Assembly (NCBI GenBank): GCA_036337945.1
Contig: JAYZDF010000074.1
Span: forward strand, 1-11,117
DNA: 11,117 bases
Direction of reading: 5' to 3'
From: JAYZDF01 sp036337945
GTDB taxonomy: Bacteria; Myxococcota; Kuafuiibacteriia; Kuafuiibacteriales; Kuafuiibacteriaceae
Shown: in pieces, positions 1 through 6,607 of the stretch
How positions within the stretch are numbered: position 1 is the first letter of the stretch
Layout of the letters: every line of letters starts with the position of its first letter
Program-made: the position numbers and the translations under genes
The notes under the pieces: generated by a model
Database searches by the model: none
Told to the model about the DNA's origin: nothing
The model's input: the letters and a program-made list of their open reading frames with translations, nothing else

Positions 1-930
1 CGAAGAAAGTTTGTAGTTACGTGTAAAATTTGAGCCTGCAGCGACCCGAATATGGACGATGCTTTTGGAGCTGTTCGATTCTTTCGAGTCACTTCGTGTA
101 TCGCTGTCATCAAGTGCTACTTCTACTCGTTGATTTTGAGTAGAGACATTGTCCGCGAGCCGCGGTTGAGGGTCTGAGGGTTCATCTGAGTTGGTAGCAG
201 AAGAAGATATTTCTCGGGTTTGTGTTGGCGCTGTTGTCACTGTTGACTCTCTAGCCGGTGCTTCGTCCCTGAGGTCATTCCTTGTTGATTTGGCTGCCAT
301 GTTAGAGTCACTCATTCGTTCGTTGAGCGCATTGCTTTCTTCACGTTTTTGTGGCGCTGGAGCTGGGTCATCGCGGAGTCTGTCGAATGGTGAAGCTTCG
401 GGTGCCTTAGCCATAGCTTTTTGAGGTGGACCTTTACCTTGTGAAATAAGTAAGGCCATTTTTTCGAGCGCTTTCTTCGCGATACGACCGCCTCGATCTT
501 TTGTCTCGGTCTTGGGGTTGTAATAGGCCGATCGGAAATCCATATCGACTTCACCCGTTGTGGTACTGATCAATAAAGCTCTCGCCGTAAATTCCCAGCC
601 TTTCTTTGTCACTATGAGCTTCATGACATAGTCGGCGCCAGCTTCTTTGCCTGCCGCGGCAAGGTTTTTGTTTTTGAGTCGTGCAGAACCCCTTTGCCGG
701 AGTTTTTTCTGTGCTTTTTTGAAGATTTTATTACTAATGAGTTGCCCCACCGCGGGACGCATAATGGCTCGTACCGCTTTGGTCACTCGAGACGTTCCCC
801 AGGATTTTTTTCCTTTGGCGTCTGGAATAATAATTTTAACTTCATTTACATCAGTGACTGCTTGAGCCGGCGCCGAGGCAATGAGGCCGGTGAATCCGAC
901 AAACAACGAACACAATAACAATCGATTCAT
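1..930 (-). CDS. Exported protein of unknown function, partial (3' end beyond window)
   Basis: An open frame runs from ATG at 930-928 leftwards without a stop to base 1, giving 310 codons; the C-terminus lies outside the window. Residues 1-24 form a clean signal peptide (basic MNR, hydrophobic core, cleavage after APAQA), which fixes the start although no good Shine-Dalgarno is visible. Residues about 25-163 form a compact basic domain. Its segment 98-127 (GADYVMKLIV, then an aromatic strand and TTTGEV), followed by a helix rich in Ala and Lys, resembles the alpha/beta pattern of CsgG/FlgT/LpoB-type periplasmic proteins. This is a resemblance only. Residues about 165-290 are a hydrophilic, low-complexity linker rich in Ser, Asp, Glu, Pro and Thr. 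Residues 291-310 (beginning IVHIRVAAGS) look like the first strand of another domain, possibly a beta-barrel. The function is unknown. The gene is certain; any domain assignment is weak. Confidence 0.85.
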   Translation of the reverse strand, partial: MNRLLLCSLFVGFTGLIASAPAQAVTDVNEVKIIIPDAKGKKSWGTSRVTKAVRAIMRPAVGQLISNKIFKKAQKKLRQRGSARLKNKNLAAAGKEAGADYVMKLIVTKKGWEFTARALLISTTTGEVDMDFRSAYYNPKTETKDRGGRIAKKALEKMALLISQGKGPPQKAMAKAPEASPFDRLRDDPAPAPQKREESNALNERMSDSNMAAKSTRNDLRDEAPARESTVTTAPTQTREISSSATNSDEPSDPQPRLADNVSTQNQRVEVALDDSDTRSDSKESNSSKSIVHIRVAAGSNFTRNYKLSS

Positions 931-1011
931 ATAGGCTGAGCATATCTCATAGTTGCCGCCTCGGCGACCTTTCGGACAGTTTCGACGAGTCTACATTTCA
1001 GTAATGGCTAA

Positions 1012-1049
1012 AATTGAAAAAGAAAGCCGCCCCGGGAGGGCCCGGGGCG
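1012..1049 (-). terminator. Intrinsic terminator, minus strand
   Basis: The arms 1041-1049 and 1028-1036 (CGCCCCGGG in minus-strand reading) are perfect 9-bp complements around a 4-base loop. On the minus strand the stem is followed by GCTTTCTTTTTCAATTTT. The plus strand has no T tract after the stem, so it terminates leftward transcription only. No protein gene ends just upstream, which supports a separate short transcript starting near 1210, or conditional termination ahead of the gene at 930. Confidence 0.75.
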
Positions 1050-1210
1050 ACGCCAAAGGGCATTGATCCATGCCAAGGGGAACGGGAAGAAACGAAGAAA
1101 CATCGATCAATGACCTGGTCTGCAACGCTGGGACCGGGTCTTCTCCCTTCGGCTCCTTATAACTGAGCAAGATCGAAACCATTATCGTATGCAAGTAAAT
1201 TCAATGGTTT
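1012..1210 (-). ncRNA. Candidate structured small RNA (or long regulatory leader)
   Basis: No convincing protein gene lies here, but the minus strand shows an ordered set of RNA helices between a promoter and a terminator. Helix 1 pairs 1203-1210 with 1176-1183 (8 perfect pairs) and begins at the predicted transcript start. Helix 2 pairs 1145-1153 with 1052-1060 (9 pairs, one G-U). Helix 3 pairs 1101-1112 with 1061-1072 (12 positions, one mismatch); its 3' arm directly abuts that of helix 2, so the two can stack. A 28-nt pyrimidine-rich loop (1073-1100) closes helix 3. A 9-bp GC hairpin with a T-rich tail ends the element. The predicted length is about 200 nt. No known riboswitch or RNA family was recognised; the length is 6S-like, but the fold does not obviously match. 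Because the end lies about 80 nt upstream of the minus-strand gene at 930, it could instead be an attenuating leader of that gene. I did not find a clear antiterminator. The structure is read by eye. Confidence 0.55.
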
Positions 1211-1216
1211 AGCTGA

Positions 1217-1245
1217 TATCTACTGAGCCAAAGCCGTTGGTTCAA
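1217..1245 (-). promoter_or_regulatory. Predicted sigma70-type promoter for the candidate RNA
   Basis: On the minus strand, TTGAAC (1245-1240) and TAGATA (1222-1217) are separated by exactly 17 bases. The expected transcription start, six to seven bases downstream, falls at about 1210, which is the first base of helix 1 of the candidate RNA. It points away from the plus-strand lipoprotein gene at 1283, so this 350-bp gap is a divergent control region. The prediction rests on consensus match alone. Confidence 0.5.
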
Positions 1246-1282
1246 GACATTTTGATCCGACTTACGTATACCTTTTGCCACA

Positions 1283-1765
1283 ATGAATCGAGCCTGTACT
1301 TACTGGATTAGCGTTTTCCTGATCTTTGGTGCCTTGTGTGCCTGTGAAAGCTCGAAGCGTCCGAATGCATCAGGTGAGGTAGGGGCCGTTTTTGTTTACG
1401 GTCAGACTCAGAAGGGACCGATTCGGCTCATGCCAGAGAAGTTAGCGAGGTTGAAGCGACCCCAACGTTTTACGTTTGAACTGAATGTTAATGGTGCTGG
1501 CCCAAGAAGCATTTATATTGAGATTCATACCCCAGAAAGAAGCTGGAGGTTGTTCAACGAACGCCTAAAAGCTCCTAAAACTAACTGGTATTTCGATTTT
1601 GTGTTAACGACCGACGAACGTCTCCCGCCCAGATTTGATCTTGTGACTCGGGTTGACGCACCTCATGCCAAAGGAGTGACTAGCCGGTTTCCTGTTCGTC
1701 TTGTTAGGGATAAAGCTGATTCTTCTATTCCTCGTTTCACTCAAACCGCGACAAGTGCCCAGTGA
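1283..1765 (+). CDS. Small lipoprotein of unknown function
   Basis: This 160-residue protein begins with a signal peptide ending in the lipobox LCAC, so Cys21 should be lipidated. The following residue is Glu rather than Asp, which under the E. coli Lol rule suggests the outer membrane. The mature part (about 35-150) is basic and strand-rich, with an Ig-like alternation of hydrophobic residues (FTFELNV, RSIYIEIHT, WYFDFVLTT, FPVRLVR). It ends in a short Ser/Thr-rich tail. No catalytic motif or known family is recognised. It is the first plus-strand gene and lies 134 bases upstream of the cytochrome start at 1900, so co-transcription is possible but unproven. No good ribosome binding site is seen before the ATG; the signal peptide decides the start. 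Confidence 0.8.
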   Translation: MNRACTYWISVFLIFGALCACESSKRPNASGEVGAVFVYGQTQKGPIRLMPEKLARLKRPQRFTFELNVNGAGPRSIYIEIHTPERSWRLFNERLKAPKTNWYFDFVLTTDERLPPRFDLVTRVDAPHAKGVTSRFPVRLVRDKADSSIPRFTQTATSAQ

Positions 1766-1836
1766 AAAAACACTCCGCCGGAGCGATAAAATACTCAGGT
1801 AAACACTGAAAAACATTGGATTTGCTGCGGACACAG

Positions 1837-1865
1837 TTGACGGTTAGTGGAGCACTGTCTCAAAT
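1837..1865 (+). promoter_or_regulatory. Possible promoter upstream of the cytochrome gene
   Basis: TTGACG (1837-1842) and TCAAAT (1860-1865) are 17 bases apart, placing a start of transcription at about 1872, upstream of the ATG at 1900. The -35 is good and the -10 matches the consensus at four of six positions. If real, it separates the cytochrome/oxidase pair from the small lipoprotein gene and rules out translation from the TTG at 1816. Confidence 0.3.
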
Positions 1866-1899
1866 TAGGCCCGGGTCATACAGTGTCCCGCGAGCAGTC

Positions 1900-4092
1900 A
1901 TGCAACGAACTGAAACCTTTGCAACAATATTGAGGTTTGCCGTACTTCTGGTGGTTCTTATTTTGATCTCGTGCTCTGAGTCGGTTCCTCAGCCGGATGA
2001 CCGGGATGCTAACGCAGTTCTCCTGTTTCCTGATGCAAGCGTAACCGATATTGGACCGTCGATTGACGCTTTCGTCGCGCCCGACGCTGAAGTGAGCAAA
2101 CCCGATGCCGGCTTAAGTCGAGATATTGGGACCGGGATCGATGCTGGGATACACGTTTATGAAACCATCGTCTTAATAGACGGAGTGCCTGCTCCCGATA
2201 CCGTTGTTCTACAAGGTGGAGCATTAGAATACCAGCGCACCGATGAGGCAGGTCGAGCCTTTGTCCCTGTAGATTGGTCAGAAGAGGGCGATATTTGGAT
2301 CCTCGCTTCTCACCCAAAGGCGCGCATTTGGGGAGCGTATCTTACGCCTGATCAAGTGAGCACACCTGTCATTATCGAACTTGAATCCTACGACGATAGC
2401 GACAATCTGGATTACACGTTCGCGTCCCCAGGAGAGCCGCAAGACCGTCCTACCACCAACGAATGCGGACACTGTCATCAAACGATCAACGATGCTTGGT
2501 TTGAGTCGCCACATAGTCGAACCGCTTCCAATCCCAAACTTCATGATTGGTATCGTGGGTCGGCTTATTCCTTGAATAGCCAAGCAGAGTGTGAGGCAGC
2601 AGGCGGACGTTGGCAAAGTGCGCCAGCTCCGGGAACCACCGTAGACGCAATGCAATGTTTTTTGGAAGAAAGTGTTCTTTCTCACCTGAACTCCAATTGT
2701 GAACAACCACCTTGCGATCTGGGTGTGAGTGAATATGGAGGATGCGCCGATTGCCATGCTCCTGGAATCAATGGCGCTTTAGGTGGGCGAGACCTTAGAG
2801 AAGCCCAAGGCGTCCCCTTCAAGTATGGCGTCCATTGTGATGTTTGTCATCGCGTTGAAGATATTGATATGAATGCTCCTCCGGGCGTTGCAGGCCGGTT
2901 AAAACTTCTTAGACCGAGTGAACCCGCTTCTTTGGGGTTAGGTGGTGGCGGTTATTTGCCGATGACTTTTGGTCCATCTCATGATTCGCCGAACCCAAGG
3001 ATGGGAAGTGTACAGCGCGACCACTTTCGCCAGGCCGAGATATGCGCTGGATGTCATCAGCACTCCATCCAAGTCGAAGCCCCTGGCCAAGCGATAGATC
3101 GGACTCGATGGCCAACCGGAAAGTTACCTATTCAATCTACCTATGAAGAATGGAAAACAGGCCCTCTTTCGCCGGGCGCGCCTTGCCAGTCCTGCCACAT
3201 GCCGCCAGACCCACAGGTTAAGAATGGTGCCGACTTACAGAGATATCCTTTTGCAACTATTGGACTACAAGGTGGCTATGTGCGTCCCGCAGGTCACGTC
3301 CGGGCACACTCTTGGGTTGGTCCTCGTTCTCCAGAAAGCCAAGTACTTGAGCTTGCCGCCGCAATCTTTATAAACAAAAGCTCAAATGCGTCGACCGTGA
3401 CGGCGACAGTAACCGTCAAGAATGTCGGGTGTGGTCACGCTCTACCCACCGGTGAGCCTATGCGTCATATTATCCTTTTGGTCGAAGCTTATTGTGGCCA
3501 GGATCCTCTGCCTGCTCTTTCAGGCTCTGTTGTTCCCTCTTTTGGTGGACGTACTGAAACGAAATTCGCGGGCGAAAATTGGAATGAATGGAACGAGGCT
3601 CGCATTGGCGACAGGGTTCGAGTCGTCGAGCAAACAGGCAGCTACTATGATTATGACGGGTTCGGCCCCTTTGCTTTAGGTAGCCGATTTGATCCCGAAG
3701 AAAAAGGCATGCCCGTTGAATCCTTCGTTGGAATGTCTACGATCGTTGCGGTTCACACCAGCTCAGTAACCTACGATCATCCATTGCCTGATGGCGACGT
3801 TGCTTATTTAGTGACTGACGATGGTCATGCAGGCCACCCTGGTTTCGGTTTTGCAAGAGTTACGGCGGATCGAGCTGGGAGAACAATGATTCCTCACTTC
3901 TTGGCTGAGGATATCTTGAGTGATAACCGACTACTCCCTCAAAAAACGTGGTCGAGTCATCACGAGTTTTCTTCAAGCTGCACCGACCCGACCATCCGAG
4001 CCAAACTCATTTATCGGCCGTACGCTTACCAAGAAGCTAAGAAAAGAAACTGGACCTTCAATGATCGGGTGATGACGGAGGCCAAGCGATGA
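1900..4092 (+). CDS. Five-haem c-type cytochrome lipoprotein
   Basis: The frame is open from a TTG at 1816, but ATG at 1900 is the better start: it opens directly into a signal peptide with lipobox LISC (lipidated Cys25), giving 730 residues. Residues about 35-75 are an acidic linker of repeated Asp-Ala units. Residues about 75-165 look like a carboxypeptidase-regulatory or Ig-like beta domain. The haem region carries five CxxCH sites: CGHCH 189-193, CADCH 282-286, CDVCH 313-317, CAGCH 382-386 and CQSCH 429-433. An insert between haems 1 and 2 has four extra cysteines (231, 253, 267, 272), possible disulfides. The C-terminal part includes CGHALPTGEP (511-520), a GHxLPTG-type motif I associate with cytochrome c554-like multihaem proteins, in a beta-rich domain. 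The role is electron transfer outside the cytoplasm, probably at the outer membrane. The stop overlaps the start of the multicopper oxidase gene. The redox partner is unknown. Confidence 0.9.
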   Translation: MQRTETFATILRFAVLLVVLILISCSESVPQPDDRDANAVLLFPDASVTDIGPSIDAFVAPDAEVSKPDAGLSRDIGTGIDAGIHVYETIVLIDGVPAPDTVVLQGGALEYQRTDEAGRAFVPVDWSEEGDIWILASHPKARIWGAYLTPDQVSTPVIIELESYDDSDNLDYTFASPGEPQDRPTTNECGHCHQTINDAWFESPHSRTASNPKLHDWYRGSAYSLNSQAECEAAGGRWQSAPAPGTTVDAMQCFLEESVLSHLNSNCEQPPCDLGVSEYGGCADCHAPGINGALGGRDLREAQGVPFKYGVHCDVCHRVEDIDMNAPPGVAGRLKLLRPSEPASLGLGGGGYLPMTFGPSHDSPNPRMGSVQRDHFRQAEICAGCHQHSIQVEAPGQAIDRTRWPTGKLPIQSTYEEWKTGPLSPGAPCQSCHMPPDPQVKNGADLQRYPFATIGLQGGYVRPAGHVRAHSWVGPRSPESQVLELAAAIFINKSSNASTVTATVTVKNVGCGHALPTGEPMRHIILLVEAYCGQDPLPALSGSVVPSFGGRTETKFAGENWNEWNEARIGDRVRVVEQTGSYYDYDGFGPFALGSRFDPEEKGMPVESFVGMSTIVAVHTSSVTYDHPLPDGDVAYLVTDDGHAGHPGFGFARVTADRAGRTMIPHFLAEDILSDNRLLPQKTWSSHHEFSSSCTDPTIRAKLIYRPYAYQEAKKRNWTFNDRVMTEAKR

Positions 4093-5438
4093 TACGTACA
4101 TCAATTATTTGTATCGCTGCTCTACTTTTTGCCTGCAAGACCAAACCGTCTGACGTTCTTATGATAGAAACACGTGCCAGTTCTTTGACTTCGCCGACGA
4201 CGGCAGTGGATTTAGATCCCTCCGCAGATGTTGTGCGTATTCGCCTCGAAGCCGCTCCAAGAACTGGTTCAGATTCCTCACCTTATTTATATGCCTATAA
4301 TGGTGTTAATCCAGGTCCAACGATTCGAGCAAAGGTCGGAGATACCTTAGAAGTTGAATTGGTCAACCAGATGACTGTTCCTACAACGATTCATTGGCAC
4401 GGTGTGCATGTTCCGTGGGAAATGGATGGAGTGACCTGGATGCGAACTCCGACGCAACCCGGCGAAACTTTCATCTATCGTTTCGAACTCACTCAAAGCG
4501 GCACGTTTTGGTACCACCCTCATTTCAATACCGAACATCAAGTTGATGGTGGTTTATTCGGAACCTTGGTCGTTGAAGATCCGGCGGAACCGACCGTGGA
4601 TGAAGAACTGGTCTTAGTGTTTGACAGTGCTCAAGAAGACCGGCCGCCTCATGGCTCACACGGTCACGGGAAGGTTGATACATTGTGGCGAATCAATAAT
4701 GCATCAACGAAAGATGGACCTTTAGACTATCAAGTGGAAGGCGGAAAAATTGTTCGAGTGAGAATGGTCAATGCGAGCAATGCTGGATTTCTCGCTTTGC
4801 GATGGCCGAGTGTGCGCGTAATTGCTGGAGATCAAGGACTTTTGGCTCAAATGCAACGCCCCGAGAGAGTGCTTCTTGCACCGGGCGACCGTGTTGAGGC
4901 GCTGTTGTATATCACCAATCAAGATTTTGTGATTATGACCGATGATTACTCTCTGAACGGTGGAGACACGTATAGAGAAGCGAAACCGCTCATTAATGTC
5001 GTTGTGCAAAACCCACAAACTCAAACAGCCACCGTGACCTGGCCATTTAGTGAGGCTCGGCCCACATCAGACCCGGGACATACTGACATTGTGTATGCCT
5101 TTGCAGGTTCGGACCGAACGAGCCAATGGTTTATCAACGGTGAACAGTTTCCCAACATTACGATTGAAACAATACCTCTGGGCCAAACACGAGTGATTGA
5201 AGTACGTAATTTGTCTCCGACAGAACATCCGTTTCATTTACACGGTATGGAATTCGAGGTTTTATCTGTGAACGGTCGACCGCCTGAATTTAAACGCATT
5301 GAAGATACGATTACGCTCAAGATTCGCGACCGAGTTCGGCTTTTGCTTCATGCGAATAACCCCGGGGACTGGATGACCCACTGTCATATTTTGCCGCACG
5401 CTGGCGATGGGATGATGACCATACTTCGGGTTCAATAG
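4089..5438 (+). CDS. Multicopper oxidase, lipoprotein
   Basis: This 449-residue protein starts with a lipoprotein signal (LFAC, Cys16). All four copper motifs are intact: HWHG 102-105 and HPH 143-145 in the first cupredoxin domain, HPFHLHG 380-386 and HCHILPHAGDGM 431-442 in the last. Together they supply the trinuclear cluster and the type 1 site (Cys432, His437, axial Met442). The domain order is cupredoxin 1 (about 45-175), a middle cupredoxin (about 180-320) and cupredoxin 3 (about 325-449), the normal three-domain laccase/CueO/CotA length. There is no Met-rich insert like that of E. coli CueO. A small His cluster, HGSHGH (188-193), sits at the junction to domain 2. Family enzymes oxidise Cu(I), Fe(II), Mn(II) or phenols and reduce oxygen to water; the substrate here is not determinable. 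The ATG shares ATGA with the cytochrome stop, implying translational coupling. Its stop is one base from the converging HAD gene stop. Confidence 0.93.
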   Translation: MIRTSIICIAALLFACKTKPSDVLMIETRASSLTSPTTAVDLDPSADVVRIRLEAAPRTGSDSSPYLYAYNGVNPGPTIRAKVGDTLEVELVNQMTVPTTIHWHGVHVPWEMDGVTWMRTPTQPGETFIYRFELTQSGTFWYHPHFNTEHQVDGGLFGTLVVEDPAEPTVDEELVLVFDSAQEDRPPHGSHGHGKVDTLWRINNASTKDGPLDYQVEGGKIVRVRMVNASNAGFLALRWPSVRVIAGDQGLLAQMQRPERVLLAPGDRVEALLYITNQDFVIMTDDYSLNGGDTYREAKPLINVVVQNPQTQTATVTWPFSEARPTSDPGHTDIVYAFAGSDRTSQWFINGEQFPNITIETIPLGQTRVIEVRNLSPTEHPFHLHGMEFEVLSVNGRPPEFKRIEDTITLKIRDRVRLLLHANNPGDWMTHCHILPHAGDGMMTILRVQ

Positions 5439-5439
5439 A

Positions 5440-6081
5440 TTATTCGACTAATGCTTGAAGTTCTGTGAACGAGTCCACAATATGTGATGCACCTGCGTCG
5501 ATGAGTTTCTCTCGTGAGTAAGGTCCCCAAGTAACTCCAACGGAAAACACATGAGCGGCAGCTCCTGCTTCCATATCGTGGGGTGAATCACCGATGAAAA
5601 TCGCTTGAGAAGCCTCAACGTTTAGCGTTTCAAGAGCAAGCTGCACAGGTTCGGGATCCGGTTTTCCGTGAGTGACATCATCAGACCCAATCAATCTTGT
5701 AAAATATTTTTTGATGTCATGCGCTTTCGTGGAGTTTTCTGCACCGATATGGCTTTTGCTTGTGACGACAACCATTGGAATTCCTCGAGTATACAAAAAC
5801 TCCAAAAGTGGTTTTGTTCCATCAAAAAGCGTGCTTTTGAAGCGATGGTTTCGATAATAGTCAGAGTAAGTTTCCGCTAGAAACGCCACCTCAGACATAT
5901 CCTTTGTGTACAACGCAAATTGTTCTCGAAGAGGCCTTCCAATTGTTTGGTTGAAAATATGTGGGTCGATGACTTCACCTTTGACCGTCATCATTGCGTG
6001 TCGAAACGAGTCCATAATCAGTTCCGTAGAGTTGACTAAGGTTCCATCTAGATCGAATAACCAAGCTTTAGCGTTTTTCAC
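5440..6081 (-). CDS. HAD-superfamily hydrolase, phosphoglycolate phosphatase/PpaX-like
   Basis: This 213-residue protein with no signal peptide is a cytoplasmic HAD phosphatase. Motif I is DLDGTL (nucleophile Asp10, acid Asp12), motif II is VVVTSK (Thr107/Ser108), the motif III Lys140 lies in HGKPDPEP, and motif IV is GDSPHDM (Asp165, Asp169). A helical cap of about 70 residues (17-90) between motifs I and II is typical of the Gph/PpaX/beta-phosphoglucomutase subgroup. Such enzymes hydrolyse small phosphate monoesters or pyrophosphate; the exact substrate cannot be assigned. The start is GTG at 6081, supported by a GGAG ribosome binding site at 6093-6090 with 8-base spacing, and it lies inside the end of the preceding gene (14-base overlap). 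It is the last gene of the leftward unit. No terminator is seen between it and the converging oxidase gene. Confidence 0.92.
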   Translation of the reverse strand: MKNAKAWLFDLDGTLVNSTELIMDSFRHAMMTVKGEVIDPHIFNQTIGRPLREQFALYTKDMSEVAFLAETYSDYYRNHRFKSTLFDGTKPLLEFLYTRGIPMVVVTSKSHIGAENSTKAHDIKKYFTRLIGSDDVTHGKPDPEPVQLALETLNVEASQAIFIGDSPHDMEAGAAAHVFSVGVTWGPYSREKLIDAGASHIVDSFTELQALVE

Positions 6082-6607
6082 TAGGATAACTCCAGATTAG
6101 ATTCTCGCCTCGTTTTACTTTCTTCGTCCATTTTTTCTTCACGACATAAGGCCCTTTTTTGAGCACTGCGGGACGCGTACCCGGTATGATATCGACTGAT
6201 ATTGTTTCTGCCTCTTTGGAAAGTTCCAGGCGTAGAACATTATCTCCAGGTCTAAGGGTCACGACTTTATAAAGCATAAGCTCAATCGGTTCTTCATTAC
6301 TTCGGCCCGTATTTATTTTTTCTTTTGTCTCTAACAATGAAACCGGCGCATTGTTTTGGAACAAGCGGACCCCGTAACGGAGACGCTTAGAAAGTACCCG
6401 TTTTAAGTCCTCAAGACCTTTTGCTTGAAACTCTAAGCTCTTGCGGTGCCGCGACGGAACGCGAATCGAACCCACAATGTGAAGGTTGTTTTCGGCAACT
6501 TCAAACATAAGCCGCCGAGAGATACGGTAGTTATGAGCATGAACCGAAGTACTCATGCTGAGAAGCATGAATATAAAGCCTGCTTTAATGATGGCAGTTG
6601 AAGACAC
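6068..6607 (-). CDS. Exported protein of unknown function
   Basis: This 179-residue protein has a signal peptide cleaved after SVHA (residue 24), so it is periplasmic or secreted and not lipidated. The mature protein is strand-rich with a very basic C-terminus (many Lys in residues about 148-168) and no recognisable motif. It starts with GTG at 6607, inside the 3' end of the metallohydrolase gene (23-base overlap), without a good Shine-Dalgarno. Translation is therefore probably coupled to the upstream gene. An internal ATG at residue 14 would truncate the hydrophobic core, so the GTG is preferred. Its stop overlaps the HAD start. The packing suggests it works with the metallohydrolase, for example as an accessory or binding subunit, but this is inference only. 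Confidence 0.82.
   Translation of the reverse strand: MSSTAIIKAGFIFMLLSMSTSVHAHNYRISRRLMFEVAENNLHIVGSIRVPSRHRKSLEFQAKGLEDLKRVLSKRLRYGVRLFQNNAPVSLLETKEKINTGRSNEEPIELMLYKVVTLRPGDNVLRLELSKEAETISVDIIPGTRPAVLKKGPYVVKKKWTKKVKRGENLIWSYPSEKR
6082..6093 (-). promoter_or_regulatory. Ribosome binding site deciding a GTG start (HAD gene)
   Basis: GGAG at 6093-6090 in minus-strand reading stands eight bases before GTG 6081. It lies inside the coding end of the preceding gene and justifies choosing GTG, since no in-frame ATG is available before motif I. Confidence 0.65.

Noticed and set aside
191..424. Plus-strand frame of 77 codons at the left end
   Set aside because: It is antisense to the low-complexity linker of the exported protein, whose frame is open for 310 codons with a signal peptide.
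991..1194. 67-codon open frame on the minus strand within the candidate RNA
   Set aside because: It runs through the terminator hairpin, has no ribosome binding site or domain-like composition, and is better explained by the RNA helices.
1263..1282. Promoter or Shine-Dalgarno for the small lipoprotein near the GTATAC sequence
   Set aside because: No -35-like hexamer sits at a suitable distance and no purine-rich site precedes the ATG.
1765..1783. Terminator-like hairpin with a T run on the minus strand
   Set aside because: The stem is only four to five pairs with almost no loop, and no minus-strand gene ends there.
1816..1899. 28-codon N-terminal extension of the cytochrome from a TTG codon
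   Set aside because: The extension has no signal-peptide character, and the ATG at 1900 opens straight into a lipoprotein signal; a possible promoter also lies inside the extension.
2278..2757. 159-codon minus-strand frame opposite the cytochrome
   Set aside because: It is antisense to CxxCH-coding sequence, and its composition looks like a shadow frame.
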